From Agrypnia vestita (Eukaryota > Arthropoda > Insecta > Trichoptera > Phryganeidae): a DNA stretch of 64,000 nucleotides. Shown one piece after another: positions 24,261 through 38,000 of the stretch (position 1 is its first letter; each line of letters opens with the position of its first letter). Where the stretch lies: NCBI GenBank assembly GCA_016648135.1, contig JADDOH010023635.1, positions 1-64,000 of the forward strand. The letters are read 5' to 3'. The notes beneath the pieces are model-generated. The model ran no database searches. It saw only the letters and a list, made by a program, of their open reading frames with translations, and was not told the origin of the DNA. The position numbers and the translations under genes are program-made.

Positions 24261-27200
24261 TTTTGCAAAGGGACTGGCAAAGGAGATAGTTACCTCAGCG
24301 ATTTGCATCGCTTGGTTTTTTATGGTAAACTGAACTCACCAAAAGCTGGGGACAGTACAGACGTCTCAGTTAAAGTTATGATCAAGAGCTTCCCTAAGAA
24401 TATTGCAAGAAGGAAGACTTTTAGGTCAGATACTTTCTTTAGCAATGAAATTAATTTCTATGAAATCGTCCTTCCTGCATTGCTCAAGTTCCAAGCGGAG
24501 AAAAGAGTGGCTGATCCCTTCACTAATTGTCCAAAAATATTTGCATCTGTTACTAACGGCGTAGACGATTTTCTGGCCATGGAAGATTTAAGTTCTTCTG
24601 GTTACGGAAATGCAGTTAGGCAAGAAGGCATTGACTACCCTCATTGCCTTAAAATTTTACAAACGTTTGCCAAGTTTCACGCCTTGTCATTTGCATTCAA
24701 GGACCAACACCCCGAAGAATATGTGAAACTGGCAGAAAAAGTAACTGAAACTTATTTTGATACCAAATATTGGGATTGGTATAAAGGAAATTGGAAGTGT
24801 ATATGTGAATGCGCGGTTGACGCTATAGAAAAGGAGTACCCAAATACAATTTACGCTGACAAGATCAAAGATTTCGCCACAGACAAGACATTTTATAAAA
24901 TGGCGGCCGCAACCCACGACAATCCGCGGTCTTCTGTGATTGGACATGGAGATTCCTGGACACCCAACTTCATGTTCAAGTACAGAGAAGGCACAAATAT
25001 TCCCGAAGATTCAATGTTGATTGATTTCCAAATAGCAAGATCAGCGTCACCTATTCTTGACGTTGCATTCTTTATCTACGGTTGCTCACCCGGGAAATTG
25101 TTGAACGAAAGATATCACGACATGCTGAGGCATTACTACGAAGTGCTATCGACCCAGATCAGGGAGATGGGCAGTGATCCGGACAAGGTGTACTCCTGGG
25201 ACTACTATATGGAGGAAGTTAAAAAGTACTCATTTTTTGCAGTTGCCTTTAGTATGGAATCGACTCCCGTAATAACATTAAATCCTGATGAGGCTTTTGA
25301 TATTGATGCTCTTACTGTAAGTACAAATTTTAAGTAATATTTAACTGCTTTGAATTTTTGTTTCTTCTAATAATAATCAGAATAATCATAGGCATCTAAT
25401 AAGAATTTATTTTAAGTTCGTTATTAGTTCAAGTTTTAAATTAAACCCATCAAAAGCATTATTTATTCCAATAACTCGGTAATTGAAAGAGCAATTCAGC
25501 TGATACTTGGTGTAATATTAAATCAAATGATTTAAAATGTATATTTCCATAATTTAGTTTAAAAAACCAAGTATTTACGTAAAGTAAAAATGTAAATATT
25601 TTGATTAATTAATTATTAGTGTTGCACCGAATCTGGGTTCTGACGAATGTCGAATTCGGCCGAATGTTCGGTTTAAATATTTGCCGAAGCCGAAATTCGG
25701 TTAAATTTTGCGCGCTTTTGCCCGATGAACGGGTCAGATGGCCATTACGAAAATACGTGTAATTGTTTATTTACTGTGTGTTTTTTAATTAATTAAGCGG
25801 CACAACGTAGTTCTGGTTAGTTGTTATAAAATATTATTATATATTATTTTATTTTATTAAACATATATTGTTGATACGTGGTTTCTTTTCTAGAGAATAA
25901 AAAACATGATCTATCCACACGTTACCTATTTACTTATAAATCAACATTTTGTCTAGATTTCATTTTAAATTAAACTTCTTTACACTTTTCCATTTCTTAT
26001 TTAAATCCTACTTATTAAATATTTACAAATGTGAAAGTTTAGATGGATGGATGGATGTTTGTTACTCAATCACGCCAGAATGACCGAACGGATCTGGATG
26101 AAATAGGTTTCTGTAGGATGAAATCAAAGTCTACGCAAACGAAGTCACTAGCAAAAGCTAGTTAATTAAAAAGCTACCGAAGTTCGGTAGATTTCAACGA
26201 AGTTCATTAGATTTAAATGAAGTTCAGTAGATTTAAACGAAATTCGGCCGAAGACGAAGTTCCGTAAAAGTTGCCAAAGTTCGGCCATACCGAATGTGAA
26301 ACGAATTTCAGTGCATCTCTATTAATCATTATTAAAGAGTAGCTTGTTGGTCTTGTGGTTAGGACTCTCGTTCCAGACCAGCAAGTTAGACCTATTCTCA
26401 TAGCACAAGCGTTTAGCTTAATTTGAAAATAGTAAGAATATCGATGACATGTTTTCCGTGTTCACATCTCTATTTAAAAAAAAAAACGTACCAAACCATA
26501 TAATATATGTATGTACCAAGTATAGTTTTGTCTTACTTGAACAAGCATAATAAAAGCCCTTATATCAAATAGGAGAAAGCGAGAAAACAATACTCACTTC
26601 ATTTCCCCGATGACACTAGTCATGCGATGTTTGACAAGTCAGGACTTGTGTATCGTAGACATTTTCTATGTGGTCACTGTATCTTTAGGCAATAAATAAA
26701 TAAAAAATATTAAAAAAATAAACGACCGCTCCCAGAGTTGCTTTAAAAAGCGTATACCACTAGACAATTAATGTGTTACAGAGGGTATTACTCACACAAC
26801 TGCAAGAAGTCAGTCACAACGCAAGTAACAGATTTCTGTCCCAGAAATGAGGACAGGAAATCGAAGATAGATTTTTGCAAGAAAGTAATTTGTGTTCTGC
26901 ATAGAAAAGCAAATTAATATCTTGCCAAAGTTGTTGAATAGGAATAGTTGAATAGTTTAGTTTATTTTTTTTTATTTTTTAATAGTTTGAATAGTTTACC
27001 GACGGTGTTATCTTATTTTTGTTTATTATATTGTATTGTTATAAATTCTGTTATAAAATAACAATATTTATTATATTGTTATTTTATAACAGAAATATAC
27101 AAAAAACGTATCATTGAAAACATCTCTAAAACTATTGAATACTCGTATCTTAATCATTATAAAAAAAAATACAAATAATTAAGGTACCGCCGTTTTAAAA

Positions 27201-28725
27201 CCCACAAAATACTGCCACAGCCAGCGGAGAGGGGGTCTCCTGCCGATCGCCTGAGAACGGTACGCGCGATCTGTATTTCTGTCTATTAGTATCTGTTATT
27301 GACGGTGCTAGATGAATGACGTATCTCGGGATTAACTTAGAATGACTTAAACCCAAAACAATAGGAATTCATAAATTTTTATGCATAAAATAATGACACA
27401 CTTAACCCATTCCACGCGTTAAAAAATATATCTGACATCTTTCATACGCGGTGCTATTTGGCGGCATTATATTTTATGACTTTAAATAAAGATAACACTC
27501 TAAATTTATTAATTTTTTATAATCAGTCGATGAGTAAGGTATTCAAGAATCTTCAAGGATACAAACAAACACTGAAATCTTTCAAATATTTACAAAATAA
27601 CGTAAATAAAATTTAATATGGGACGACATAACACCGGACGACGCCAGCGCCATAATTGATGGTATTTATACGTACCAGAATGAAGTGGTTTTCTGCGCGG
27701 GCACTGACTTTTAACACTGTTTACTATTCACAAAATCTTAATAATATTTTTAAAACTTTTTCAAATCGTGATACACCTTGAAACAATTTTTGCCACACAG
27801 TGGTACATTATTACATTCTAAACACATAAACTGAGCTTGTTTTCTAATTTTATTTTTGATACTGGAAGTTTAAATAAGGGTATTTGTTTCTGTTAAAAAC
27901 TTATAACTCCTTAATACTTCAACAGATTTTAATAATAAAACAAAACACAAATTTAAGAATTATCAATCGAAACAATTTTTATATAAACAATTTTCAAAAT
28001 TGGAATAAAATCGCACTTTTCTTAACACAAATAATTTTTAATATAATCATTTTTAAAAATCAAAACTATCACAAACATTGTCACAAGTCACTTGAGAATG
28101 AATAATGAATCGATTTATTTTGGTGTCTGATAATACATATTTCATTTCGTCTAAAAAAGGCCCCGTGCAGAACTATTGAGATACAGAGTCTTTGTTCGTA
28201 CACGCAGAAACTGGCGGGAGATTTTGAATAACTGAATCGTAATCTGCTACGTTATGACTTTTATTATTTCGGGTTTGTTTATAAAATCACTAACAATCTT
28301 TGACAAATATTGAAAGATGTCGCTAAGATAAAGATCCAAGATATTTTTGAAACCATTTTTACCACTCCACGATGCCCGTGTACACGGCAGTAGCGAGCGA
28401 AACTCGGCGACTCAAATATGAGTCGTCTGCGCTGTGGGCACGTATGGCGCGACTCATATATGAGTAGCCCGCAGGCAATGGGTTAAAAACATGTCCTCAT
28501 TTTTAAAGAAAATATCCTTGGGGTCTTTTCATACACCCCTTCGGAGCGTAAGTAATTTTTTCATACTTCGTGTAGCAAAGGTTAACAAGGATGAATTGTA
28601 TTTTTCAGGGAACTGAAGCTGTTGAAATCACACAAGTGATGAGCATCAAACCGATGAAGTCTCAAGCTGGAAGACTGAGATTAGCTGCTGTAGTTATCCA
28701 CGCCGTAGATAATGGTTATATTTGA
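24261..28725 (+). CDS. EcKinase / CHK-kinase-like protein, gene 2 (exons 2 and 3; first exon not found)
   Basis: Exons 24261-25316 (352 codons) and 28609-28725 (38 codons plus stop) have the same lengths, phase (0) and splice positions as gene 1, so this is a tandem duplicate. The loop GTGKGDSYLSD follows the acceptor at 24260 directly. Also present are MEDL, HGDSWTPN, DFQIARSASP and C-terminal VDNGYI. No disabling change is seen in 390 codons, which suggests a functional protein. The 34-codon N-terminal exon expected upstream is not visible in 20400-24260. It may have diverged, been lost, or be supplied by splicing from gene 1's first exon. The internal ATG at 24303 would remove the Gly-loop, so I do not take it as the start. 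Intron 2 (3.3 kb) holds hAT, SINE and piggyBac insertions. Confidence 0.85.
25617..26321. mobile_element. hAT-type non-autonomous element with 8-bp target duplication
   Basis: TAGTGTTGCACCGAAT left and TAGAGATGCACTGAAAT (reverse complement of the right) are the hAT 'TAG.G.TGCAC' termini. The flanks TTAATTAT and TTAATCAT are an 8-bp duplication with one mismatch. TTCGGCCGAA-type sub-terminal motifs are repeated near both ends. The middle (about 26030-26163) carries GATGGATGGATG and an end AAAGCTAGT that may be a nested Helitron-like piece. 705 bp, no transposase, in intron 2 of EcKinase gene 2. Confidence 0.8.
26338..26486 (+). repeat. SINE copy with tRNA-like head lacking box B
   Basis: It starts GAGTAGCTTGTTGGTCTTGT like the full copy at 57814, then jumps from GGTTAGGA to CCAGACCAGCAAG. 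This deletes the box-B region (GGTTCGAACC). The remaining body and poly-A end match. Confidence 0.8.
27046..27094. repeat. Perfect 22-bp inverted repeat
   Basis: The arm TTCTGTTATAAAATAACAAT.. (27046-27067) is the exact reverse complement of 27073-27094 around a 5-nt spacer. Very AT-rich; may be a small MITE core or a simple foldback. Confidence 0.8.
27406..28482 (-). mobile_element. piggyBac-type element relic with TTAA duplication and a Cys-rich C-terminal domain
   Basis: TTAA flanks both sides (27402-27405, 28483-28486). The ends begin CCCATTCC and CCCATTGC (reverse complement), as expected for piggyBac. On the minus strand, 27870 to 27750 reads IRKQAQFMCLEC, then NNVPLCGKNCFKVYHDL and a stop. 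This is the Cys-rich (RING/PHD-like) DNA-binding domain that ends piggyBac transposases. The catalytic part is missing, so it is an internally deleted, non-autonomous copy. 1077 bp, in intron 2 of EcKinase gene 2. Confidence 0.85.
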
Positions 28726-29041
28726 AATTTATCAATTGACCGATTTTCATTTTTAAAATACATTAAACTATATTAAAAAATATTTATACTATTTTTAAAA
28801 ACCTTTTAAATTTACTACATCATATTTTTAAAATGTGTATATGAATGAAAAAATCATACTGCATTATTAAAATAATTAAATTATAAATCAAATTATAAAA
28901 ACGAAAAAAAAAGAAGAAAAAAATCTACAATACAAAAAATGATTAATTGGATTAATCAGGATTTTGAATGTTTATCACATCCAAAGTGTGCTTAATCTAG
29001 AAGAAAGTAAAAAATTAAACAAATTTTAATTTTTATAATCA

Positions 29042-29047
29042 TTTATT
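29042..29047 (-). terminator. Polyadenylation signal AATAAA (minus), mRpL24
   Basis: TTTATT on the plus strand, 32 bases beyond the mRpL24 stop codon. The transcript runs towards EcKinase gene 2, whose stop is 353 bases from the mRpL24 stop, so the two genes are tail to tail. Confidence 0.6.
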
Positions 29048-29078
29048 TTTAGCTACAATTAAAATATACAATGCTCCT

Positions 29079-32000
29079 TTAATACCAGTACGTCGGCGCT
29101 GGCGTTCTATCCTCTTTAATTCCCATCTCATCCATTATTTCCATTTCAAATGTTTTCAAAGTAGGAGAAAAGGTAATCTGAAAAAAAGACTAAATTATAA
29201 TGAAATTGTACTCCCAGGTAAAAGAAGTAAAAAGTAATTTATATAAATAAAATAAATTAAATACATAGAACAAAATAAATAAATCAGTACTTAATTTAAA
29301 TTAAATAAACTAATTTAGTTATATTATGTTCCCTTTTCGATAAATCGCTGTGACCCTCCATCAGATTTTAATATTATGATTCATAAAAATGCAGATGACA
29401 TTAACCATAAACTTATATGCGCAACTTGCATATCTATTAACCGGTCGAGTGCCAGAGCGCAGACCAGCGCTCCCTAGACACGTATGCGAATTTGGCCTGT
29501 TTTTCCTGCATTTATTAGTTTTTAAAGCTTATTCTTTGTTGTATTTCAAGTTTTTGAATGCAAAAACGAGTTCTATTTGTCAAGTAACCTCATTGGCCAC
29601 GCAAACCGGATAAAAAATCATTCCAAATGTCATCTTCGAATAGCGCATTAATTGTATTATTTATCTGTTAAAAAAAGTTATTTTTAAATAAAAAAAAGTG
29701 TTAAAATTAAGTATTTTTATACTCTTTTATATATTTAGAATGAAAATATTGAAATACAATATCTTTAGTGTTATTGCTTCCATGGTTTTATTCGATAAAC
29801 ATGTGCGTATATTTTTAAGAGTAAATTTTGTTACTTATTTTCATAATTAATGAATAAGTTATTATTGTACAAGTACTTATTGAAATATAATTAATTATTG
29901 GAGTCAGTATATTGGGAAACCAGAAACTGCAACTTCTTAGGGATTATTGTTGATTTTTTACATGAATATAACCATCACAAAAGTGTCTCAAAAACAGCAA
30001 TCATACACGAAATTGCGCAGCATAGTACGGGTTAAAAAATTACATCAGATAAAATATCTTTGCACTGTAATAGATAATGTAAATATGTATAATATAAAAT
30101 GGAAGCAACATATAAATTCTATGGTCAAAAGAGTCGACCTTAAAATTATATATATTTTCATTAGACTTAGAAACATTCCGTCACCATAGACAATTAAAAC
30201 TGTATTATTCTTTAATTCAATCAATACTACAACATGGTATTATTGGGCAGGGAGGATCATATAAAACATCATTAAACACGCTCTATTTAGCTCAAAAACA
30301 GCATAATTAAAATAATTTTAAAAAGACCCAGAATATACCCTGCAAACCAATTATCTAAAGATAATATAGTATACTTATATAGTACAGCCTACTCTTATAG
30401 AAATTTTTGAAAAAATATCGTTTTGAAAATTGAAAAAAATAATTTCTACAATTTTTTAAAGAAAATTATAAAATGGATTCTTCAACTTCTAGGTCCACAA
30501 GAGCATTCCTTAATCTAAAAATACCCAAATACAGTAAAAGCTCTTTAATACGAAATTCAGGGGACCGAAATTCAACAAAAAAATTCGAATTTCGAATTAG
30601 GGAAGTAGAATTAGTAGGAAGTTTTTAAACTATCAATACACTTTCTAAACATTTCCAAGTGTACAAACAAATGCATTTTTTAACATGTATTTTTAAACAC
30701 ATTTATTTGGCCAATATTGCATTCATTTTTGTCAGTTGTTTCAATAAAATTAAAATAATTTACTTTGATATGTGATCTTGAGACATCAATTCAATTTTAA
30801 AACAGAAAAAATGAAAACAGCAAATATTGTACATCACTTCACTGCGTTTTTCAATTTTGGCGCGATTTATTTGCTTATTTCTCAATGTTTCTGTCCACGT
30901 CTTTAATCAAATCCATTTTCATTTAAATAGTTAAAGTTTTGTAAGCGCTGCGAACTGACGCCATTTTAATTTGAAACGAAACACTAGTCAAAATAAAATG
31001 CGAAAATAACTAAAATCTAACACGTGAACGTAATAAAATGTCTAATATTCTTCACACTTATCAAATAACAAAAAATATATTAAAATCGTAAATGAAGAGA
31101 CTAAAATATCGAAAGTTTTCACGGAAATCACAGATAAAAGCACAAAAAAAAGTCAATGACATAATGTTTTCACGCGATATATTTTCAATCTTAATAAAAC
31201 ACAAAGATGTAACAATTTAAAACTCCAAAACTGGCGACAAAACTTCAACTAATCTCGTCTTTTGGCGGGATATCATAAAACAGCAGTCATAAGGGTACGC
31301 GCGCACTAGCGTTTTTTCGCCGCGCGGCGAAAAAACCTGCGACATTTTGACGCGCGGCGAAAACAGCAGGCACGCGCACTACGGCATAATGCCGCTGATC
31401 ATTTACGGGCAGTTCTTTAAAATATTTGGTGAGCTTAACGAAAAATTCTTCCAATATTATCGAATGAATAAAGAATGTTTTTATGAACTTTTAAAACTAG
31501 TTGGACCTTCTATCACATATAAAAATACTCCATTCAGAAATGTTTAATGTTTCTATCACTATATTCTTTTGAATTAATGTCATACAATGGTGGTCTTCCC
31601 TCAACTTCCATTATTAGCCTTTCTATATTAAAATCTTCATCCAGATCAGCAGAATTATTGCTTGTAGCCCATTGTTCTTTCACATAAAATATATGGTACA
31701 GCGAAACGGCGCTTAGCGCGCGCGGTCATGACTTTAAAAAGATGCGTTTTTTTGCCGCTGACCGCCGCGCCGCAAGAGAGTTGTAACATTTCACCGATTT
31801 TTCGCCGCTGCGTTATTTTGCCGCTAAGTGCGCGCACTACGATTCAAAAGCCTTTGTTACAACACTGCGGTGCGACATTATGCCGCCGCGCGGCGAAAAA
31901 ACGCTAGTGCGCGCGTACCCTTAAACAGCCTTACCCTGTGCGCGCGGCCACCGGCCAGTTGGGGATGTTTTATGACTTTTATTACTGTCATATAGATGAT

Positions 32001-35000
32001 CAAAGGCCTGTGAGCGGTCATTTCCGTCAGCGCAGGTATAAAAACACTAGCAAATGGTGAGAAAATGTTAACATTTACACAAATGACTCTTGTGTCAAAT
32101 TTCATAATTTTGTCTGAAATTTTTTTCGTATTTGGAATTAGCTATTTTTTCGAATTATAGGAAGCATTTTCTATGAAAATTCATTTGAGGGGGATAAAAT
32201 ATCATTAAATTTTTCGAATTATACCGAATTTCGAATTATAGTTGTTTGTATTAACGAGCTTTTACTGTATATATATTTTCATTAGACTTAGAAACATTCC
32301 GTCACCATAGACAATTAAAACTGTATTATTCTTTAATTCAATCAATACTACAACATGGTATCATTGGGCAGGGAGGATCATATAAAACATCATTAAACAC
32401 GCTCTATTTAGCTCAAAAACAGCATAATTAAAATAATTTTAAAAAGACCCAGAATATACCCTGCAAACCAATTATCTAAAGATAATATAGTATACTCATA
32501 TAGTACAGCCTACTCTTATAGAAATTTTTGAAAAAATATGTTTTTGAAAATTGAAAAAAATAATTTCTACAATTTTTTAAAGAAAATTATAAAATGGATT
32601 CTTCAACTTCTAGGTCCACAAGAGCATTCCTTAATCTAAAAATACCCAAATATAAAACAAACGCAGCCCAAAACCACTATTCCTTTGTAGGATTGAAAAA
32701 TATTGAATATTAAAAAATTTAACAAAAAAAACCACTTTATGGCGAGAAAAAAGCTATTATTGTATGAATGTATTTTTGTATTCATGAAATTATGTACTAT
32801 GACATGTTTATAATAAATAGATAATAAAAAAATAGATGCATTTAATTGAATTTCTTCTTCAAAATTTGTGAATACCTTCGAGATGACATCAGCCGTGGTG
32901 TCTTTGTCCAAATTCTCCGGATAAGTGTTTTTGGTTTTGTAATCCTTAGTTTCTTCGGCCTGTTTCGGTATTGGGATGATACGACTCGTTTCTGAAGATA
33001 CTCTGACCTGGAAATATTTTATTATAATCAGTTGTGAAACACACCTGATATTGCTTGACCACTATAACTTGGCGTGCGGCAACTTTGGAACTAATACCCA
33101 CCCCGCCCGCACCCGGCGGTAACCCCTCACCCTGTTATTCAGTACAATTTTGTATTTGCTCGGGAGCTGTGACATCTCGATTACCAATATACACTGAATT
33201 ATTATTACCAAAACATCCTAAACAGTCCGGGATGGTGCAAGAACAATTGCCAATGAAGTATTAAAGTTTTGCGAAGCTGAAAAAGCAAATAATGGACCGA
33301 TATTACCGTCTGACAGTTTGACAGATAGAACGGCCGCCATTACGGCTCGGTTTCTTTAGTGCTGCCCGACGAAATTTCTGTTAAAGGCTACGACATCGGT
33401 CACCGGACATTCTGTGCATTATGTATTGTGTAATAAATTTACACCCTGGCAACTTCTGTTATGTGACGGGGACGCCCTCCCTCGCACGCCTATTTATAGT
33501 GGTCGCATTCTAATTATTTAATTCATGGAATAATGGGGTCAGTGTCGCTCAGAGAACGGACAATCATTGAAACAATACAGTCATCCTATAGTACTTTAGG
33601 GGGTAGTGAAATCGACAGGCCGCCCAAAGACCTGCTGGACTGACGAAACCATCAAATTCTGCACAAAATACGTGGCAGCGATTAACAGACAGATAAAAGT
33701 GGGAGACGTGTGTCATATTTTACTTTTGTGAGATGGAGGCCGTATTTCTGCAAAGCCGATTTTTAAATTTTGGTAATGATTTAAATACATAATGTACTTC
33801 TACACACAACTGCGATGCTGCCTGGTGGCAAATTCAGGATTTCTATACATAAAGCGGTTTGAATCTTGGCTAAATTTTTTAATATTGTGCAACAAGGATT
33901 TTCTGCAATCATTCATAGTAACTTGTGAAAAGAAATCTCCGACGCAAGATCACGTATAGCCCTCTAACAATCACTCTTATTATTTATTTGTCTCGCCGTT
34001 GGAGAATAAACTTAATAAATCATACGCTTCTGCCGCTCACTGATGTCACATTCTCTCAAAATACAACTTCTTTTTGGTCTTGCCATTCTAGAACACTCAG
34101 GGCACCTCCAGGACTTTTCAGACTGATCAGAATTGTTACAGGACACTGTTTTTATACCGTGAATAAACTTTCATTGTACTATTTACGTAGAATCTAATTA
34201 GACCCCGTTAATTTAGAGATTCGACTGGTGTTCAGAAATTTTAAGCAAATATTAAAACAGTATTGACACCAAGAACAAAGGGATAACATGCTGGCCATTT
34301 AACATCTTTCATAGATTACAAATCCATATTTACCTTTTTGCGTCTAGGCATAAAAAGAATAATAAATTATAAAAATCATTTTTCCCGAAAGGTGCTAAAA
34401 TTGCACGACCTGGTGTTGCCTTTTTTTGATTTTTAAGTCGGATAAATATGAATATTTAACATTTTTTCCTTATTACATACTTACTAAAATAATAGTTGAT
34501 ATGCAAAGTGAATATATGTATCAATTATTGTGTAAAAGTGCCAAAAATGAGAAAAAACATTAGTCATCACGAATGACAGCATAAAGGCGCATAAGACACG
34601 TCTGACACGTCGGCCAGCTGCGCAGCTCTACTAAAGAGCGGGGATCAGTAATCCGCCGCCCTGTGCACCACGCACTGCGTTCCCCGCACCACTCCCCCTA
34701 CAATACATACACGTATTGACAAATTAATGTCAGTTTCTTCGTCAGCAAACATTTTACTATGTTGTGTCCGGTAAATATTTATATATTGTAATTATTTTAT
34801 TGAATACGTAAATATATTATGGAGGAATACATTAAATGTTAACATTGTATTTAGTATATTTACAGAAATATTCACGTAATTGAAAGCAATGTCAACTCAT
34901 TTTAGAACACGGGAGAGGATAAAAACTTATAAATAGCCTTGTGAAAAAAATTGACTAACCTATAGTCAATTTTTTTATTTATTTTCTTTTATTTCTATTT

Positions 35001-38000
35001 TCCTACCAAGGTTAAGGTTACGTTAGTTCTCTTTTCCACATTTAAATAATTTAACAAATACATATAAGTCGAAATGGACATCGGGGTGACATCTGCGGAT
35101 TTCGGGGTTAACCTCTGATTCGGGTTCGGAGCCGGAGACGTCTTTTGAGGTGAGAGATAATCACGCATCATAGATCTTAAAGTGGACACATTCGTTATTA
35201 TTAGCTTTTTGATTTGAGCACTAGATGGAGGTGGTGAATTCGAAGACGCGGGCAGGATCGTCACAGCCTTCATTATTAATAACATACTTTAAATCATTTA
35301 ACACTTCCAGCGCACAGCCAATACATACTCTGTCTCCCTCTTCCGTGTATCTCCATTCGATCTCCGTGGCCTTCAGAGTCTCGGGGTCCACCAGCTTCAC
35401 TTGATCCGTGACCAGCAGAGGCGCTTCTGATTTGATCACCACACCGGGGAAATTCTTCTCTTTGCCAATCTGCATAAACAACCGCAACCGCAATCAGCAA
35501 ATAAAGTTATAATGCCGAAAATGTAAAACAAAACACAGTTTATAAAAATAATTTAAATTGAAAAATGTGCTTCATTCACAGAGTTGTACAGAGCTCACAA
35601 TTGAACATAGATGAAACAAACACCTTCTTTAGGTGAGGGATTGGGACACAGCGGAAGTATGTCCCCCTCGCACATATTTAAGACACATTTATAATGCAAT
35701 TAAAGTATATATTGTTACACAATTAAATCCATTAGTAAACAAAAAGTTTTTTTTAAATTTCGTTCCAAACTGAGTCTTTAAGTAAAAAAGTTCGTAATAA
35801 AGCATGACTTATTTACTAAGACAATACTTTTAAGAGTTTTTAGTTGGATCTTTTCATAATTTTTTCAAAATGTACAAGCTCGTAGTAATTTTTTTAAACA
35901 AGTCAAACTTATTAATCAGATCCAGCCGTGGAACAAGACCGTGTATGTACCAAAAAATTTATGTTAGTTCATTTCTATATATTTATTTCGGTGCTCGGTG
36001 GTTTCATTGTACAAAAATCAATCAAGGATGCAAAAAAATACAATTCATCAAAATTTTATTTTTAAAAATACGTTGCAGGTTTAAAAAATTGTAATAATAT
36101 TTATTCACTCTATCAGACATTAAACTCATCTGTTTACGCACTTTTGGTACGACATCACTTGAGGTATCGTATCCAGAGATTAGTGATAATTCAACCATTA
36201 TTTTAACTAGTCACGTGGTACAGTTATTTGAAGTTTGTGACTGTATCGGTAAATGATAACAGAGATATATAACTATTGTCTAGTACTGATGGTTGCCTGA
36301 GAATTACAAAAAAAATTATCATTCATCGACACAATCAGACACAAATCTCAAATAACTGTCAAGGAAGATGTACTATTTCGTATCTCAAATAAAATTATTA
36401 AAAGTTATCAAAGAGTTATCACAATTATTAAAGAACTAAGGGGGAATTTAAAATTAAGTCAGACAACTGAAGAAAGCGTGCATGGGATTCACCAAATTTA
36501 GAAATCTCGACGGAATTGGAATATGTATAGATGAGGATTTCATAAGATACTGCTAAATACCTAAAGGACACACCACGCATATGTGCACGATCAAAAAGCT
36601 GCATAAGACGATTACTGTGACATAACATGTATTGATTTATAGTGGAAGAGTCTAAAAATTACTTCAAATTACGAATTACCAGGGTTTTCGAATTATCGGG
36701 GTAAATGAACTGTGAAATTAACATTTTGGACCTTTTGTGTTTTAAAATTTTTGAATAAATTGGGTTTTGCTTTGTCAAGCAATCTCCCCAGAAATAGAGT
36801 TTTCTAATGATATAACTACATAAAATTGCATATAACCACTTGGGCCTTATAATAAATTCAACAACATTTCAGAATGTCAGTTCCTTGGTCAGAGCACATG
36901 TCAAAACAATGGTTTACGTAGATGGCTATATTGTTGCTTCAAATATTACAAAGACAGTTTGCAGTTTACCGTTCTTAAATGTGTGTTCAGGCCTTCCACT
37001 ATGACCCAGTTCCTCTCTTGTATGACCTGGCTCACCAACCCGTGCTTCCCTTTGTCTCTACCGACCATTACCTCTACTCGGTCTCCTCTGAAACATCCAA
37101 TAAAATAATAAGTAAAATAAGATAAAGTGGAAGTAATATAAGATCCCTGAGGTGCATATGTTGCAAATCCATTTATAATAGAGTAAACAATGTACATGTC
37201 TTCAGAGACATCTCTTAGAAATCCAGGACTGGAAAGAAATGTCTAGTAATACAAAACATAGAGGGATGGAGAATGAAATTATCGAGGAGGCCAAGGCCCA
37301 CCGGCCGCTGTAGTCAATGGTGAGGATGTTACAAGAGAATGAACAAATTAGAAGGTATAGTGACACCTCCTGTCCAAATAAGGGCTAAATCCAAGATAAT
37401 GGTCCCATTACACATACAACGAAAATGATTATTTCACTATATTATTGAATGTGGTAATAACAAAATGAAAGATAATTTACGTTTAAAAAGTAAGTATTAA
37501 ATAAGATATTACACTTTAAAGTTTAGAAAAATGCACTGCATATTTTGATATTTCATAGGCAATATATGAAGGATAGGTTAGGTTATCAGGTTTGGTTTGG
37601 TTAGGTTATTAGGTTAGGTTAGGTTATTAGGTTTGGTTTGTTTAATTTAGATTACGATTATTTTACTAAGATTAAATTAACAGGACATTAAATTATATAG
37701 TAAAATATTTATTTTCATTGTATGAACAATGGGACCATATTCTTGAATTATTTACAAATAAGAAGAAATTATGAATGCACCCGAATGAGCCGATAAATAT
37801 ACAAAACACACTTCACTTTGCCATTCCATTTAGTCACAACCATGCAAACCTGCTCCAATAAACTTAGTTCAAGAATACGAGTATTTATTTTATTATTGTA
37901 TTGCGTATGTGCCCGTGACATCAAACACTGAAGGAGACTCGAGATAGAGATGGGTAACCTTAGGGGTAAACCAAAAAATAATCATTTTTCAGACACTCTT

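Noticed and set aside
24303..25337. Taking ATG 24303 as the start of EcKinase gene 2
   Set aside because: It would lose the Gly-rich loop encoded from 24261, and the exon is bounded by an acceptor at the same place as in gene 1.
27884..28105. 73-codon frame rich in Asn, Ile and Leu
   Set aside because: Low-complexity AT-rich DNA inside a piggyBac relic; no domain.
33055..33264. 69-codon frame with Pro-rich segment
   Set aside because: It lies within the family D MITE and is not preserved as a frame in the sister copy at 45747.
35221..35328. Extending mRpL24 exon 4 to the stop at 35221
   Set aside because: The GAGGGAGACAGA|GTATGT donor joins exactly in phase to [14 protein letters not shown] at 33007, as expected for L24; the extension is intron.
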